A DNA stretch of 44,118 nucleotides from Wenzhouxiangella sp. (GTDB lineage Bacteria > Pseudomonadota > Gammaproteobacteria > Xanthomonadales > Wenzhouxiangellaceae). The notes under the pieces were generated by a model. The model did no database searches, had not been told where the DNA came from, and worked only from the letters and a program-made list of their open reading frames with translations. The position numbers and the translations under genes are program-made. The number at the start of each line of letters is the position of its first letter. Position 1 is the first letter of the stretch. This document shows positions 1-7,294 of the stretch, piece after piece. The DNA lies in assembly GCA_007134485.1 (NCBI GenBank), contig SLKT01000159.1, forward strand, positions 1-44,118. The letters run 5' to 3'.

Positions 1-40
1 AGACGGGAGACGGGAGACGGGAGATGGAAGACGGGAAAGG
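1..40. repeat. GACGGGA-type heptad array, single arm, at window edge
   Basis: Four to five tandem units of a 7-nt purine-rich repeat (GACGGGA and variants) run from the first base to just before the AAAGGAG ribosome-binding site of the TPR gene at 49. The same unit recurs at 6051-6115, 9730-9805, 15223-15287, 20088-20118 and 34911-34938. No complementary CCGTCTC arm is visible here; it may lie outside the window. Confidence 0.75.
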
Positions 41-48
41 AGTGAGCA

Positions 49-366
49 TTGGACCCGGAAGTGATTGAGAAGATGATTGCCGGTGGGCGTGATTCGTATG
101 AGTCACGGCTGGCGGCCGGTCAGGCGCGTCTGAAGCGTGGGGATATCGAGGCGGCGATCGACCATCTCGAAAAGGCCACCGAACACAAGCCGGAACAGAC
201 CATGGCCTGGCAGGATCTGGGCAAGGCCTGCAATACGGCCGGTCATGGTGAACGCGCCCGCTCAGCCTGGCAACAGGGCGTTGAAGCCGCCATTGCCAAC
301 GGCGACAAGCAGGCCGAAAAGACCATGAAGGTGTTTCTGAAACGACTGGATCGCGGCTCTGCCTGA
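49..366 (+). CDS. Small TPR-repeat protein
   Basis: A 105-residue soluble protein made mostly of tetratricopeptide helices. The clearest repeat spans about residues 19-52 (AAGQARLKRGDIEAAIDHLE, then a second helix with AWQDLGKA). TPR domains mediate protein-protein contacts, so a scaffold or chaperone-like role is possible but unproven. The start is TTG at 49, chosen because a strong AAAGGAG sits 6 nt upstream. No signal peptide is seen. The ribosome-binding site directly abuts a GACGGGA repeat array that continues off the window edge, so any upstream partner gene is not visible. Confidence 0.8.
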   Translation: MDPEVIEKMIAGGRDSYESRLAAGQARLKRGDIEAAIDHLEKATEHKPEQTMAWQDLGKACNTAGHGERARSAWQQGVEAAIANGDKQAEKTMKVFLKRLDRGSA

Positions 367-376
367 ATCGCGGGAC

Positions 377-613
377 TCAGGTGTGGCGGCGCGTGTCGGT
401 CCGATTGCTGGCCTGGTCCGAATTCGGGCAGGTCACCGCCAGCAGTTCGCGGGTGCGCAGCTCGGCCAGCCGCGCTTCGATCTCGGACACCTTGAAGTCG
501 AATACCGCCAGCATATGAACGATCTGTTCCTGGTCAAGATCCTGCAGGTCAAGGTGGGAGGACTGTTGCAGCAAGTCAGCGGCGGCGACTAGTGCGTTGC
601 TGTGGTCGTTCAT
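377..613 (-). CDS. Small helical hypothetical protein
   Basis: A 78-residue acidic protein, not recognised. Residues 1-60 look helical, with heptad-like leucines (HLDLQDLDQEQ, then EIEARLAELRTRELL), suggesting a short coiled coil or helical hairpin; the last 18 residues are polar. GGAG lies 6 nt before the ATG. It is convergent with the TPR gene (10-nt gap) and divergent from the MarC-type gene. A competing reading frame exists on the plus strand, so reality of the gene rests on the ribosome-binding site and the protein-like composition. Confidence 0.55.
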   Translation of the reverse strand: MNDHSNALVAAADLLQQSSHLDLQDLDQEQIVHMLAVFDFKVSEIEARLAELRTRELLAVTCPNSDQASNRTDTRRHT

Positions 614-649
614 GATGGACTCCGACTGGTAGAGTGTGCATTCAGGTTA

Positions 650-705
650 GGTTGGCCGGGCCGACCTGCCCATAGGAAAATGACCCGGGTCCGCATAGGA
701 AATTG
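650..705 (+). promoter_or_regulatory. Leader of the MarC-type gene: small hairpin plus duplicated RBS-like segment
   Basis: A 7-bp stem (GGTTGGC/GCCGACC, one G-U pair) at 650-666 is followed by a direct repeat: CATAGGAAAATG at 671-682 and CATAGGAAATTG at 694-705. The second copy provides the AGGA used by the ATG at 709. The first copy has its own ATG at 680, but that frame is not the MarC frame. Function is not established. Confidence 0.4.
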
Positions 706-708
706 TCC

Positions 709-1338
709 ATGGTCGATATTTTTCTGCCGGCATTCGTCACTTTGTTCGTGACGGTGGACCCGGTCAGCATCATCCCGATTTTCGTCTCCCTGACCATCGG
801 CGCCTCGCGCCGGGCCAAGGTGCGCATGGTGTTGATGGGCTCGTTGATCGCCACCGCCTTGCTGCTGATGTTCGGTCTGGTGGGTGATCGCCTGCTGGAC
901 AATTTTGGAATCACACTGCCGGCCTTCAGGGTTGCCGGTGGCATCCTGCTGTTCCTGATCGCCATGGAGATGCTGTTCTCCAAGCGCAATGACCGCAAGA
1001 CCAGAAGCGCCGAGGAGATTCACGACGCCTACGAACCCGAAGACATTTCGGTTTTCCCGTTGGCCATTCCATTGTTGTGCGGGCCGGGTGCGATTGCCTC
1101 CATCATGCTGCTGATGGCCGACCAGACCCGGGATCTGGTCGGCCAGGGCATGGTTCTGAGTGCAGCGGTACTGGTCATGGTCATTGGCGCGATACTGATG
1201 CTGATTGCCGTGCGCTTTGATCATTTCATCTCCCAGACCGTCAGCAACATCGTCACCCGCCTGCTTGGCATGCTGCTGGCGGCATTAGCCATCCAGTTCA
1301 TCTTCGACGGCGTGGCCAAGGGCTTCGGTTTGGCTTGA
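709..1338 (+). CDS. MarC/UPF0056 family integral membrane protein
   Basis: A 209-residue inner-membrane protein of the MarC family, with about six hydrophobic segments. It has the family's N-terminal FVTVDPVSIIPIF stretch and a later polar loop (SKRNDRKTRSAEE) before the second helix bundle. Despite the historical name (multiple antibiotic resistance), the molecular function of this family is unclear; transport has been suggested. The ATG at 709 is preferred over an in-frame TTG at 703 because AGGA is spaced 8 nt from the ATG. Its TGA directly abuts the stop of the convergent gene, forming TGATCA. Confidence 0.9.
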   Translation: MVDIFLPAFVTLFVTVDPVSIIPIFVSLTIGASRRAKVRMVLMGSLIATALLLMFGLVGDRLLDNFGITLPAFRVAGGILLFLIAMEMLFSKRNDRKTRSAEEIHDAYEPEDISVFPLAIPLLCGPGAIASIMLLMADQTRDLVGQGMVLSAAVLVMVIGAILMLIAVRFDHFISQTVSNIVTRLLGMLLAALAIQFIFDGVAKGFGLA

Positions 1339-1797
1339 TCAGCGACTGGCCCGGCACCGCGCCAGCGCTTGATCACGGCGCTCGATTTCGCGCACGGCCT
1401 GTCTGTGGGTGGCGCCGTAAGCCCAGCGATAATGTCCCTGGTAGGAGGTTGACCAGCGCGGATGGTTTCGGGCGCAACCCAGCCGCCAGCCCTCGCGTGC
1501 CTGGGCCATGGCCCGGCTGGCATACCAACTGGCCATGCGCGCCTGTTCTCGACGCGGATCCGGGCGAAAGCTCCGATCATGGGCTCTTGCATGGGGCGGT
1601 GGGCGGTGACGGTGGCGATGGTGAATTTGCGGGGGCGAACCCGGCCGATAAAACGGCGCCTGGCGTGGCGTTGGCGGGCCGCTGACGGTGACCGTGGACA
1701 CTTCGATGACGCGTTCACGAACCTGGGCAGATGCCGGCTCGGCCAGCGAAACACTTGTCAGAACCAGGGCAGCAGACAGACCGATCAGTGTTTTCAT
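1339..1797 (-). CDS. Secreted His/Arg/Pro-rich hypothetical protein
   Basis: A 152-residue protein with a clear signal peptide (MKTLIGLSAALVLTSVSLAEPASA, cleavage probably near residue 24). Residues 45-75 are His/Pro/Arg-rich (HHRHRHRPPPHARAHDR), followed by an Arg-rich helical part with several Trp and Tyr and two Cys. It is probably periplasmic. The histidine cluster could bind metal, but this is inference. AAGGA lies 8 nt before the ATG. It does not match a family I can name. Confidence 0.7.
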   Translation of the reverse strand: MKTLIGLSAALVLTSVSLAEPASAQVRERVIEVSTVTVSGPPTPRQAPFYRPGSPPQIHHRHRHRPPPHARAHDRSFRPDPRREQARMASWYASRAMAQAREGWRLGCARNHPRWSTSYQGHYRWAYGATHRQAVREIERRDQALARCRASR

Positions 1798-1934
1798 GAC
1801 AGCGATTCCTTGAGTTGTTTGAAAAGGCGCTGCCAGTGTGCACGGGGGTGGCTAAATCATGTCTGAATTGCCTTTTCAGCCTTGGTTCAGGCTGCTTGCC
1901 CTTGGAAACGGCTTGGAGAGTGAGGAGAAGCATC

Positions 1935-2141
1935 GGGTGGCATCCGACCGATCACGGCCTGACCGGGTGATCGGCGTGGTCGATGAGTTTGAGCTAGGTG
2001 GCCTTGGGGTCGGTCGGGTCTGCGAGTCGATGTTTGGACGGAGAGTGACTTCCGTTTGGCAATGGGTGGCCTGCATGGCCCGGGTAACGCCTGGTGCCCG
2101 CTGCCGCACCCGGTCAGTCCATGATCGGTCAAATACCACCC
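1935..2141. repeat. Imperfect 35-bp inverted repeat spanning 207 bp
   Basis: The left arm 1935-1969 begins GGGTGGCATCC and ends GACCGGGTG. The right arm 2107-2141 begins CACCCGGTCAG and ends ATACCACCC. The arms are complementary at about 30 of 35 positions, with a loop of about 137 nt between them. No obvious flanking direct repeat was seen. It could be a terminal-inverted-repeat element remnant or a long RNA stem. Confidence 0.65.
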
Positions 2142-2222
2142 GCTGCGACAGGTGAGAGTAGGTTGAAGTACTGTTGGTGGCTTCGCTCTGGCTCCCCCAT
2201 CAATCTACTCCCACCCGACAAG

Positions 2223-2428
2223 CGACGAGTGGGCTTGACCGGGGCCGGGCTCGAGGTGACGGAAGCGGGCAGGGCCTTGCCGTAATTGGAGCGCCCGAAA
2301 AGTCTGCTAACGGCAACCTCCTACCCATTGGAACAAACGAAATTCGGTCGGCACCAGAACGCCCCTGAACTCAAACAATCAACCCGGCCGTTCACCTCGA
2401 GCACGGTTCCGGTCAAGGCGACTCGTCG
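2223..2428. repeat. Second imperfect inverted repeat (about 40 bp arms)
   Basis: The left arm 2223-2262 (CGACGAGTGGGCTTGACC, then a CTCGAGGTGACGG end) pairs imperfectly with the right arm 2388-2428 (CCGTTCACCTCGAGC, then GGTCAAGGCGACTCGTCG), allowing a few mismatches and single-base gaps. The loop is about 125 nt. Size and layout match the neighbouring 1935-2141 element. In opposite orientation the two loops share several short words (GTTTGAG; a GCCC/CCGC end), so they may be diverged inverted copies. Confidence 0.5.
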
Positions 2429-2472
2429 CCCGGCCACCATAAACTCCAGTCGACAGTGAGCTTATCGACGAT

Positions 2473-3354
2473 TTAAGAATAGAGTTTTGGTTCCCCCTCG
2501 GGGCGGCGGCTGAAGCGTTTGTATATCCACAGGTACTGGGCCGGTGCAGTCTTGATGGCCTGTTCCAGCCAGCGGTTCATGCCGGTCAGGGCAACCATCG
2601 GATCGGGGTCGGCAATGTGTTCATCGGCCGGGCTGAAATGCAGTTTCCAGCCGCGCCCGTGCGGCAGGCGCTCGGCCCAGGTGAAGATGACCTGACAGCT
2701 GGTCTTGCGGGCCAGGCGCTGAACCAGGGTCATGGTCAGGGCCGGGGTGGCGAAGAAATCGACGAACACCCCTTCGCCCTTCTTGGGCTGGATGTCGGCT
2801 GCGATGCCGGCCGCCCGGCCGGATCTGAGCTGGCTGAGCAGATGGCGAAGTGCGGGGCTGCCGCTGGCGACCATACGGCCGCCGAAACGCTGTCGCGGCC
2901 AGGTGATGAATCTATCCAGCGCGCGACTCTCCGGCGCCCGGTACAAGGTGACCATCGGCAGCCGGGTGCTCAGGTACAGATTAAGGATTTCCCAGTTGCC
3001 GAGATGGCCGCCGACCAGTAGCAGGCCCTTGCCGCTTTCCGAGGCCGAGGCCACGCGGTCCCAGGATTCATCGAGCATCACGTGGCGATCCAGGCGCGCC
3101 TTCGACCAGCCCCACATGGCGCCGGCTTCGAGCACCAGGCGCATCAACTCGACCAGGTGGGCCCGGTGCAGGCTTTTTCGTTGTCGCCGATCAAGGTCAG
3201 GGAAACACACGCCGAGGTTGGTGGCGATGATGCGGTGTTTGCTCCAGGGCAGGTAGTACAGCAGTCCGCCCAAGGGCACGGCAAGGGCATGGACAAACCG
3301 CAACGGCAGCAACCCGAGCAGGGCGATCGGCAGTCTGACCAGATACTGCATCAT
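2473..3354 (-). CDS. LpxL/HtrB-family lipid A acyltransferase (second copy)
   Basis: A 293-residue inner-membrane enzyme of the lysophospholipid acyltransferase superfamily. It is predicted to move an acyl chain from acyl-ACP to the lipid A precursor at the cytoplasmic face. An N-terminal membrane anchor (about residues 8-35) precedes the catalytic HLGNWE box (His117 and Glu122), and a C-terminal QYLWIYKRF motif is typical of the family. The start at 3354 is chosen because its ATG overlaps the upstream stop (ATGA), which implies translational coupling. It is clearly paralogous to the preceding gene, so the pair probably adds the two secondary acyl chains; which position each serves cannot be read from sequence. 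Confidence 0.88.
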   Translation of the reverse strand: MMQYLVRLPIALLGLLPLRFVHALAVPLGGLLYYLPWSKHRIIATNLGVCFPDLDRRQRKSLHRAHLVELMRLVLEAGAMWGWSKARLDRHVMLDESWDRVASASESGKGLLLVGGHLGNWEILNLYLSTRLPMVTLYRAPESRALDRFITWPRQRFGGRMVASGSPALRHLLSQLRSGRAAGIAADIQPKKGEGVFVDFFATPALTMTLVQRLARKTSCQVIFTWAERLPHGRGWKLHFSPADEHIADPDPMVALTGMNRWLEQAIKTAPAQYLWIYKRFSRRPEGEPKLYS

Positions 3355-4283
3355 GACCGCACCGGATATGGCGAATCGATGCCGGGCGGTTGCAGTGCAT
3401 AGCGCTTGTAGCTCCACAGGTATTGGGACGGCACCTCGCCGATTCGTTCTTCAAGCCATTCATGCATGAGGCTGATTGAGACCTGCGGATCGGCATCGGC
3501 GATGCGTGGTCCGGCCGGGCTGAAGCCGACCTGCCAACCGCGTCCACGTCCCAGGCGCCGGGTATGTACCAGCAGCACTTCACAGCCGGTCTTGCGGGCC
3601 AGGCGCTGGACCAGGGTCATGGTCAGCGCCGGTCGGCCGAAAAACGGTGCGAACACCCCCTCGCCCTGCTTGGGCTGCTGATCCATGAGCAGACCCACGC
3701 CGCCGCCGCTGCGCAATTGTTCAAGAACGCCGCGCATGGCCGCACTGCCGCTGGCCACCAGCCGTCCGCCAAAGCGTTCGCGGGAACGGGTGACCAGTGC
3801 GTCCAGTTCAGGGTTGGAAGGTCGCTTGTACAGACAGATGACGGGCAGGCGAATGGTGCCCCACAGGTTGAGTATTTCCCAGTTGCCCAGATGCGCACCG
3901 ACGATCAGGTAGCCCTTGCCGCGGCGACGCGCCCGCTCGACATGTTCCCAGCCATCGACCTGGCGGATATGGCGAGTGATCTTGTGCTCGGGCCAGTACC
4001 AGACCGCGCCGGTTTCGAGCACCAGGCGCATCATCTCGACCAGGTGAGCGCGATGCAGGCGCCGGCGTTGTCGTTCATCCAGTTCCGGAAATGCGATTTT
4101 CAGGTTGGTCGTGATGATCGTGTGTCTGCGTGCCGGCAATGACCAGGCCAGCCAGCCCAGCGGCACGGCCAGAAAATGCAGTATCGGCAACGGGATCAGG
4201 CTGAGCAGCCGGACCAGGAACAGCGCCAGGGCAATCTTCACGATGTCGGTCGTTGCATGGGGAAGTGGCAAGGATACCCACAC
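3351..4283 (-). CDS. LpxL/HtrB-family lipid A acyltransferase (first copy)
   Basis: A 310-residue paralogue of the downstream gene, with an N-terminal transmembrane anchor (about residues 15-48), the HLGNWE catalytic box (His131, Glu136) and a C-terminal QYLWSYKRY motif. Predicted role: late (secondary) acylation of Kdo-lipid A at the inner membrane. The annotated start is a GTG at 4283; an in-frame GTG 14 codons later fits the family N-terminus equally well, and neither has a strong ribosome-binding site. It overlaps the second acyltransferase by 4 bp. Both copies share long conserved blocks (for example LHRAHLVE and RPALTMTLVQRLARKT, with small changes), consistent with tandem duplication. 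Confidence 0.88.
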   Translation of the reverse strand: MWVSLPLPHATTDIVKIALALFLVRLLSLIPLPILHFLAVPLGWLAWSLPARRHTIITTNLKIAFPELDERQRRRLHRAHLVEMMRLVLETGAVWYWPEHKITRHIRQVDGWEHVERARRRGKGYLIVGAHLGNWEILNLWGTIRLPVICLYKRPSNPELDALVTRSRERFGGRLVASGSAAMRGVLEQLRSGGGVGLLMDQQPKQGEGVFAPFFGRPALTMTLVQRLARKTGCEVLLVHTRRLGRGRGWQVGFSPAGPRIADADPQVSISLMHEWLEERIGEVPSQYLWSYKRYALQPPGIDSPYPVRS

Positions 4284-4325
4284 TGAACGCCTTTGTGGAC
4301 GCCACTCCGGATTGCATCAGTCGGC

Positions 4326-5969
4326 TCAGGCGGCCTGGACGGCATCCTCATCGCATTGATCGTTTGTCTCGGCACGCTTTCCGACATCCAGAATCATGTC
4401 GGCGGCCTTCTCGGCAATCATGATGGTCGGGGCATTGGTGTTGCCCCCGACCAGGGTCGGCATGATCGAGGCATCGACCACCCGCAGCCCCTCGACGCCG
4501 CGCACTTTCAATTCCGGATCGACCACGCTGTGCGGATCCGGACCCATGCGGCAGGTACCGACCGGGTGGTAGATGGTTTCGGCCTTGTTGCGGATGAAAT
4601 CGATCATCCCGTTGCGATCAGCGATATCGTTGCCGGGAAAGATCTCATGGCCGCGGAAGGGCTTGAATGCCGGCTGACCGAGAATTTCGCGCGACAGACG
4701 CACACAATCGAGCATCATTTCCAGATCCCCGGCCTCGCTGAGGTAATTGGCGTGAATGGCGATCGGCTCCGAGGGATCCTTGGAGCGAATTGCCAGGTAG
4801 CCACGGCTTTGCGGCCGGAGCGGACAGGCGTGGACGGTGTAGCCGTCACCGGGCAAGCGGTTGCGACCGTGGTCGTCGAGCAGGGCCGGCACGAAGTGCA
4901 TCTGGATATCCGGGCGGTCATCGCGGTCTCGGCCGGAGACCAGAAACCCGCCGGCCTCGGCGATGTTCGAAGTGCCTTCGCCCTCGCCATGCAGAAAGTA
5001 GCGAAGCCCCACCCGCAATTCGCTCAACTGGTCGTAAGTGACCGGTTGCGAGCAGCGGGTCAGGGTGCAGACATCAAGATGGTCCTGCAGGTTGCGCCCG
5101 ACTTCGGTGCGTTCCAGCCGCACGTCGATGCCGGCCGATTCCAGCATGCCCGCCGGGCCGATCCCCGACAGCATCAGCAATTGCGGCGAGTTGATGGCGC
5201 CGGCGGCCAGCAACACCTCGCGGCGTGCATGGGCGCTGCGTGTGATTCCACGTCGGCGATAGCGAACCCCGCTGACCCGATCGCTGCCCGCGAACTCCAG
5301 GCCGAGGGTCATGGCCCCGGTCAGGACGGTCAGGTTGGGTCGTGAGCGCGCCGGGCGAAGGAATCCTGCTGCGGTGGAGCAGCGTCGACCGTCTTTCTGG
5401 GTGACCTGGTACATCCCGAAGCCACGCTGGGTGGGGCCATTGAAATCACGATTGCGTGCATGGCCGGCCTGCTCGGCGGCCTGGATGAACACATCACTCA
5501 AGGGGTTGGTGAAACCCAGATCCTCGACGCTCAGAGGCCCGCCGACGCCGTGCAGATCGGACTCACCGCGGCCCTGGTTCTGTGACTTGCGAAAATACGG
5601 CAATACATCGTTCCAGCTCCAGCCCGGGTTGCCCAGCGCAGCCCAATCGTCGTAATCACTGCGGTGGCCGCGCGAGTAGCACATCGCATTGATCGAACTC
5701 GACCCGCCCAGTACCCGGCCACGTGGCCAGTACAGGCGGCGGTTGTTCAGGGCGGGTTCGGGCTCGGTGTAATAATTCCAGTTCAGCGACTTGAAGTTGA
5801 CCAGCTTGGATAATCCGGCCGGCATGTGGATGAACGGATTCCAGTCACGCGGACCGGCTTCGAGCAGCAACACTTCATTGGCCGGGTCGGCACTGAGCCG
5901 ACTGGCCAGCACACACCCGGCCGAACCGGCCCCGACAATGATGTAGTCATAGGTTTTGGGCATGCGCAT
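4326..5969 (-). CDS. GMC-family FAD-dependent oxidoreductase (choline/alcohol dehydrogenase type)
   Basis: A 547-residue flavoenzyme. The N-terminal Rossmann motif YIIVGAGSAGCVLASRL (from residue 9) binds FAD. The GMC signature WPRGRVLGGSSSINAM and the C-terminal YHPVGTCRMG segment with its active-site His are intact. The family oxidises primary alcohols or choline; the BetA/AlkJ branch is most similar in style, but the substrate is not determined. No choline-uptake or betaine-aldehyde gene is adjacent, which argues against calling it betA. Start: the ATG at 5969 has AGGTGA 8 nt upstream; a GTG 12 nt earlier is an alternative. It lies downstream of the MidA gene, separated by a hairpin repeat. 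Confidence 0.9.
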   Translation of the reverse strand: MRMPKTYDYIIVGAGSAGCVLASRLSADPANEVLLLEAGPRDWNPFIHMPAGLSKLVNFKSLNWNYYTEPEPALNNRRLYWPRGRVLGGSSSINAMCYSRGHRSDYDDWAALGNPGWSWNDVLPYFRKSQNQGRGESDLHGVGGPLSVEDLGFTNPLSDVFIQAAEQAGHARNRDFNGPTQRGFGMYQVTQKDGRRCSTAAGFLRPARSRPNLTVLTGAMTLGLEFAGSDRVSGVRYRRRGITRSAHARREVLLAAGAINSPQLLMLSGIGPAGMLESAGIDVRLERTEVGRNLQDHLDVCTLTRCSQPVTYDQLSELRVGLRYFLHGEGEGTSNIAEAGGFLVSGRDRDDRPDIQMHFVPALLDDHGRNRLPGDGYTVHACPLRPQSRGYLAIRSKDPSEPIAIHANYLSEAGDLEMMLDCVRLSREILGQPAFKPFRGHEIFPGNDIADRNGMIDFIRNKAETIYHPVGTCRMGPDPHSVVDPELKVRGVEGLRVVDASIMPTLVGGNTNAPTIMIAEKAADMILDVGKRAETNDQCDEDAVQAA

Positions 5970-6050
5970 GTGTGGGGTCACCTGGTGGAGAGTTTATCGC
6001 ACGGTCCAGTGTAGGGTGCGGAATTAGAGTGGGGGAACTAATGGGACGGG

Positions 6051-6115
6051 TAGACGGAAGACGGAAGACGGAAGACGAGGTTTTGCGCCGTCTCCCGTCT
6101 GCCGTCTTCCGTCTA
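6051..6115. repeat. GACGGAA heptad hairpin, overlapping the MidA-gene stop codon
   Basis: The left arm 6051-6077 (TAGACGGAAGACGGAAGACG and on) pairs with the right arm 6088-6115, with about two mismatches over 27 bp. The loop is GAGGTTTTGCG-like. On the minus strand the TAG stop of the methyltransferase gene is the first triplet of the repeat. The position suits a transcription terminator or 3'-end stabiliser, although a T-run after the stem is lacking. Confidence 0.8.
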
Positions 6116-7294
6116 CCCCTCAAGCCTGTGCAACTGCCCCATCACTTCAAACCCCGACAGAGGCCAATCGAAGCCCCGCGTCAACCCAATCACCTTGAAT
6201 CGCTCGCCCATTTCGCCGGGCATGGCCAGGCGTTTGAACTCGCCGGCCAGGCGCAGGCGGGTGGCGTCATCGTCGGCCTGTTCGACGATTTCGTGCGCGT
6301 CCAGAGACAGCAGAAAACCGCTCTGGTTGGTGAAACCGGCAACTTCCAGGCCGCAATCGACGGCGGTTTCGGCCACGGCGGTGAAATCGACAAAGGCTGA
6401 CAGGTCGGTCAATCCCGGCCAGACGAAGGGATCGAAATGGGCGCGGTGGCGGTAATGACAGACCAGCGTGCCGTCGCTGCGTTCGGGCAGGTAGTACTCG
6501 GCGCGCGGATAGCCATAGTCGATCATCAGCGCCAGGCCGCGCTTGAGTGGGCGGGTGACGGTGTCAAACCAGGCCGGCAGATCCACGCAGATTTCGCTGC
6601 GGTAGCCGACCGGCAGCGGATGGGGCAGGGTGTTGGCGATGGACTGCCAGGCTTGTTCCAACCGGGGACTTGGCGCGACGGGCGTCCAGTCGAAGCGATC
6701 CTCGGCGACGGTCACGGCCAGCTCGGCCGGACCGTCATCGGTCATCTCGAAGCGTTTGACCGGCAGCGCGTCGATGACCTCGTTGGCAACGATCACGCCA
6801 TCGAAAGGCTCTTCCGGTGGGCTGCTCAGCCATTCGATCCGCGTGCGCAGGTTGTCGGACAGGCCGGCCAGCGTTTCGGCCTGAATCTCGCGCAGGGGCG
6901 CGCTGGGCTCGAGAATCAGGTAACGGCTTGGCGGCTGGCCGAGTATCTCGAGCAGATCGCGGGCCAGGGCCCCGGAACCCGCGCCAATCTCCAGCAACGT
7001 CCAGTCATGACCGAGCTGTCCCGCGGCCTCGTCGATCTGTCGGGCCACGGCAGTGGCGAAAATCCGACCTTGCTCGGGTGCGGTAACGAAGTCCCCGGCC
7101 TGGCCGAACTTGTGCAGGCCGTTGACGTAATAGCCCAGGCCGGGTTCATACAGCGCCATGCGCATGTAATGGTCGAACGGCATCGGGCCGGATGTCGAGA
7201 TGGCATCGACCATCTTGTTGCACAATGATCGGCTCAGGGCCAGCAGCTCCTCGGGCGGCTCCGGCAACGACAGGGAAGGGTTCGACGATGACAT
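6113..7294 (-). CDS. MidA/NDUFAF7-type SAM-dependent methyltransferase
   Basis: A 393-residue protein of the class I SAM-dependent methyltransferase family formerly called DUF185. The SAM-binding loop is LLEIGAGSGALARDLLE (about residues 100-116). The family N-terminus is recognisable in the segment ending ALYEPGLGYY (to residue 56), followed by GDFVTAPE. The mitochondrial homologue methylates an arginine of complex I; the bacterial substrate is not known. Its ATG (7294) overlaps the start of the divergent pteridine reductase by 7 bp, so the promoter of each gene must lie inside the other coding sequence or the true starts differ slightly. The gene ends exactly at a repeat hairpin. Confidence 0.88.
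   Translation of the reverse strand: MSSSNPSLSLPEPPEELLALSRSLCNKMVDAISTSGPMPFDHYMRMALYEPGLGYYVNGLHKFGQAGDFVTAPEQGRIFATAVARQIDEAAGQLGHDWTLLEIGAGSGALARDLLEILGQPPSRYLILEPSAPLREIQAETLAGLSDNLRTRIEWLSSPPEEPFDGVIVANEVIDALPVKRFEMTDDGPAELAVTVAEDRFDWTPVAPSPRLEQAWQSIANTLPHPLPVGYRSEICVDLPAWFDTVTRPLKRGLALMIDYGYPRAEYYLPERSDGTLVCHYRHRAHFDPFVWPGLTDLSAFVDFTAVAETAVDCGLEVAGFTNQSGFLLSLDAHEIVEQADDDATRLRLAGEFKRLAMPGEMGERFKVIGLTRGFDWPLSGFEVMGQLHRLEG

Larger units (their letters stand above)
1798..2472. other. Gene-free stretch with two large inverted repeats
   Basis: No convincing gene was found in these 675 bases. Short open frames on both strands lack ribosome-binding sites and have compositions unlike neighbouring proteins. 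The stretch holds two long imperfect inverted repeats (listed separately) and could be a decayed mobile element or a structured RNA region. Nothing resembling the tmRNA tag segment, or the RNase P or 6S conserved cores, was recognised. Confidence 0.6.

Noticed and set aside
1-40. Heptad arrays as possible CRISPR
   Set aside because: Units are 7 nt with no spacers, and there are no cas genes in the window.
1859-2155. Short open frames of 60-100 codons in the gene-free stretch
   Set aside because: They run through the inverted-repeat arms on both strands, lack ribosome-binding sites and have low-quality composition.
4293-5345. Plus-strand open frame of 350 codons opposite the GMC oxidoreductase gene
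   Set aside because: Antisense shadow of a complete, motif-bearing flavoenzyme.
4326-5969. Naming the GMC enzyme betA (choline dehydrogenase)
   Set aside because: Family features are shared by many alcohol dehydrogenases and no betB, betI or choline transporter gene is adjacent.
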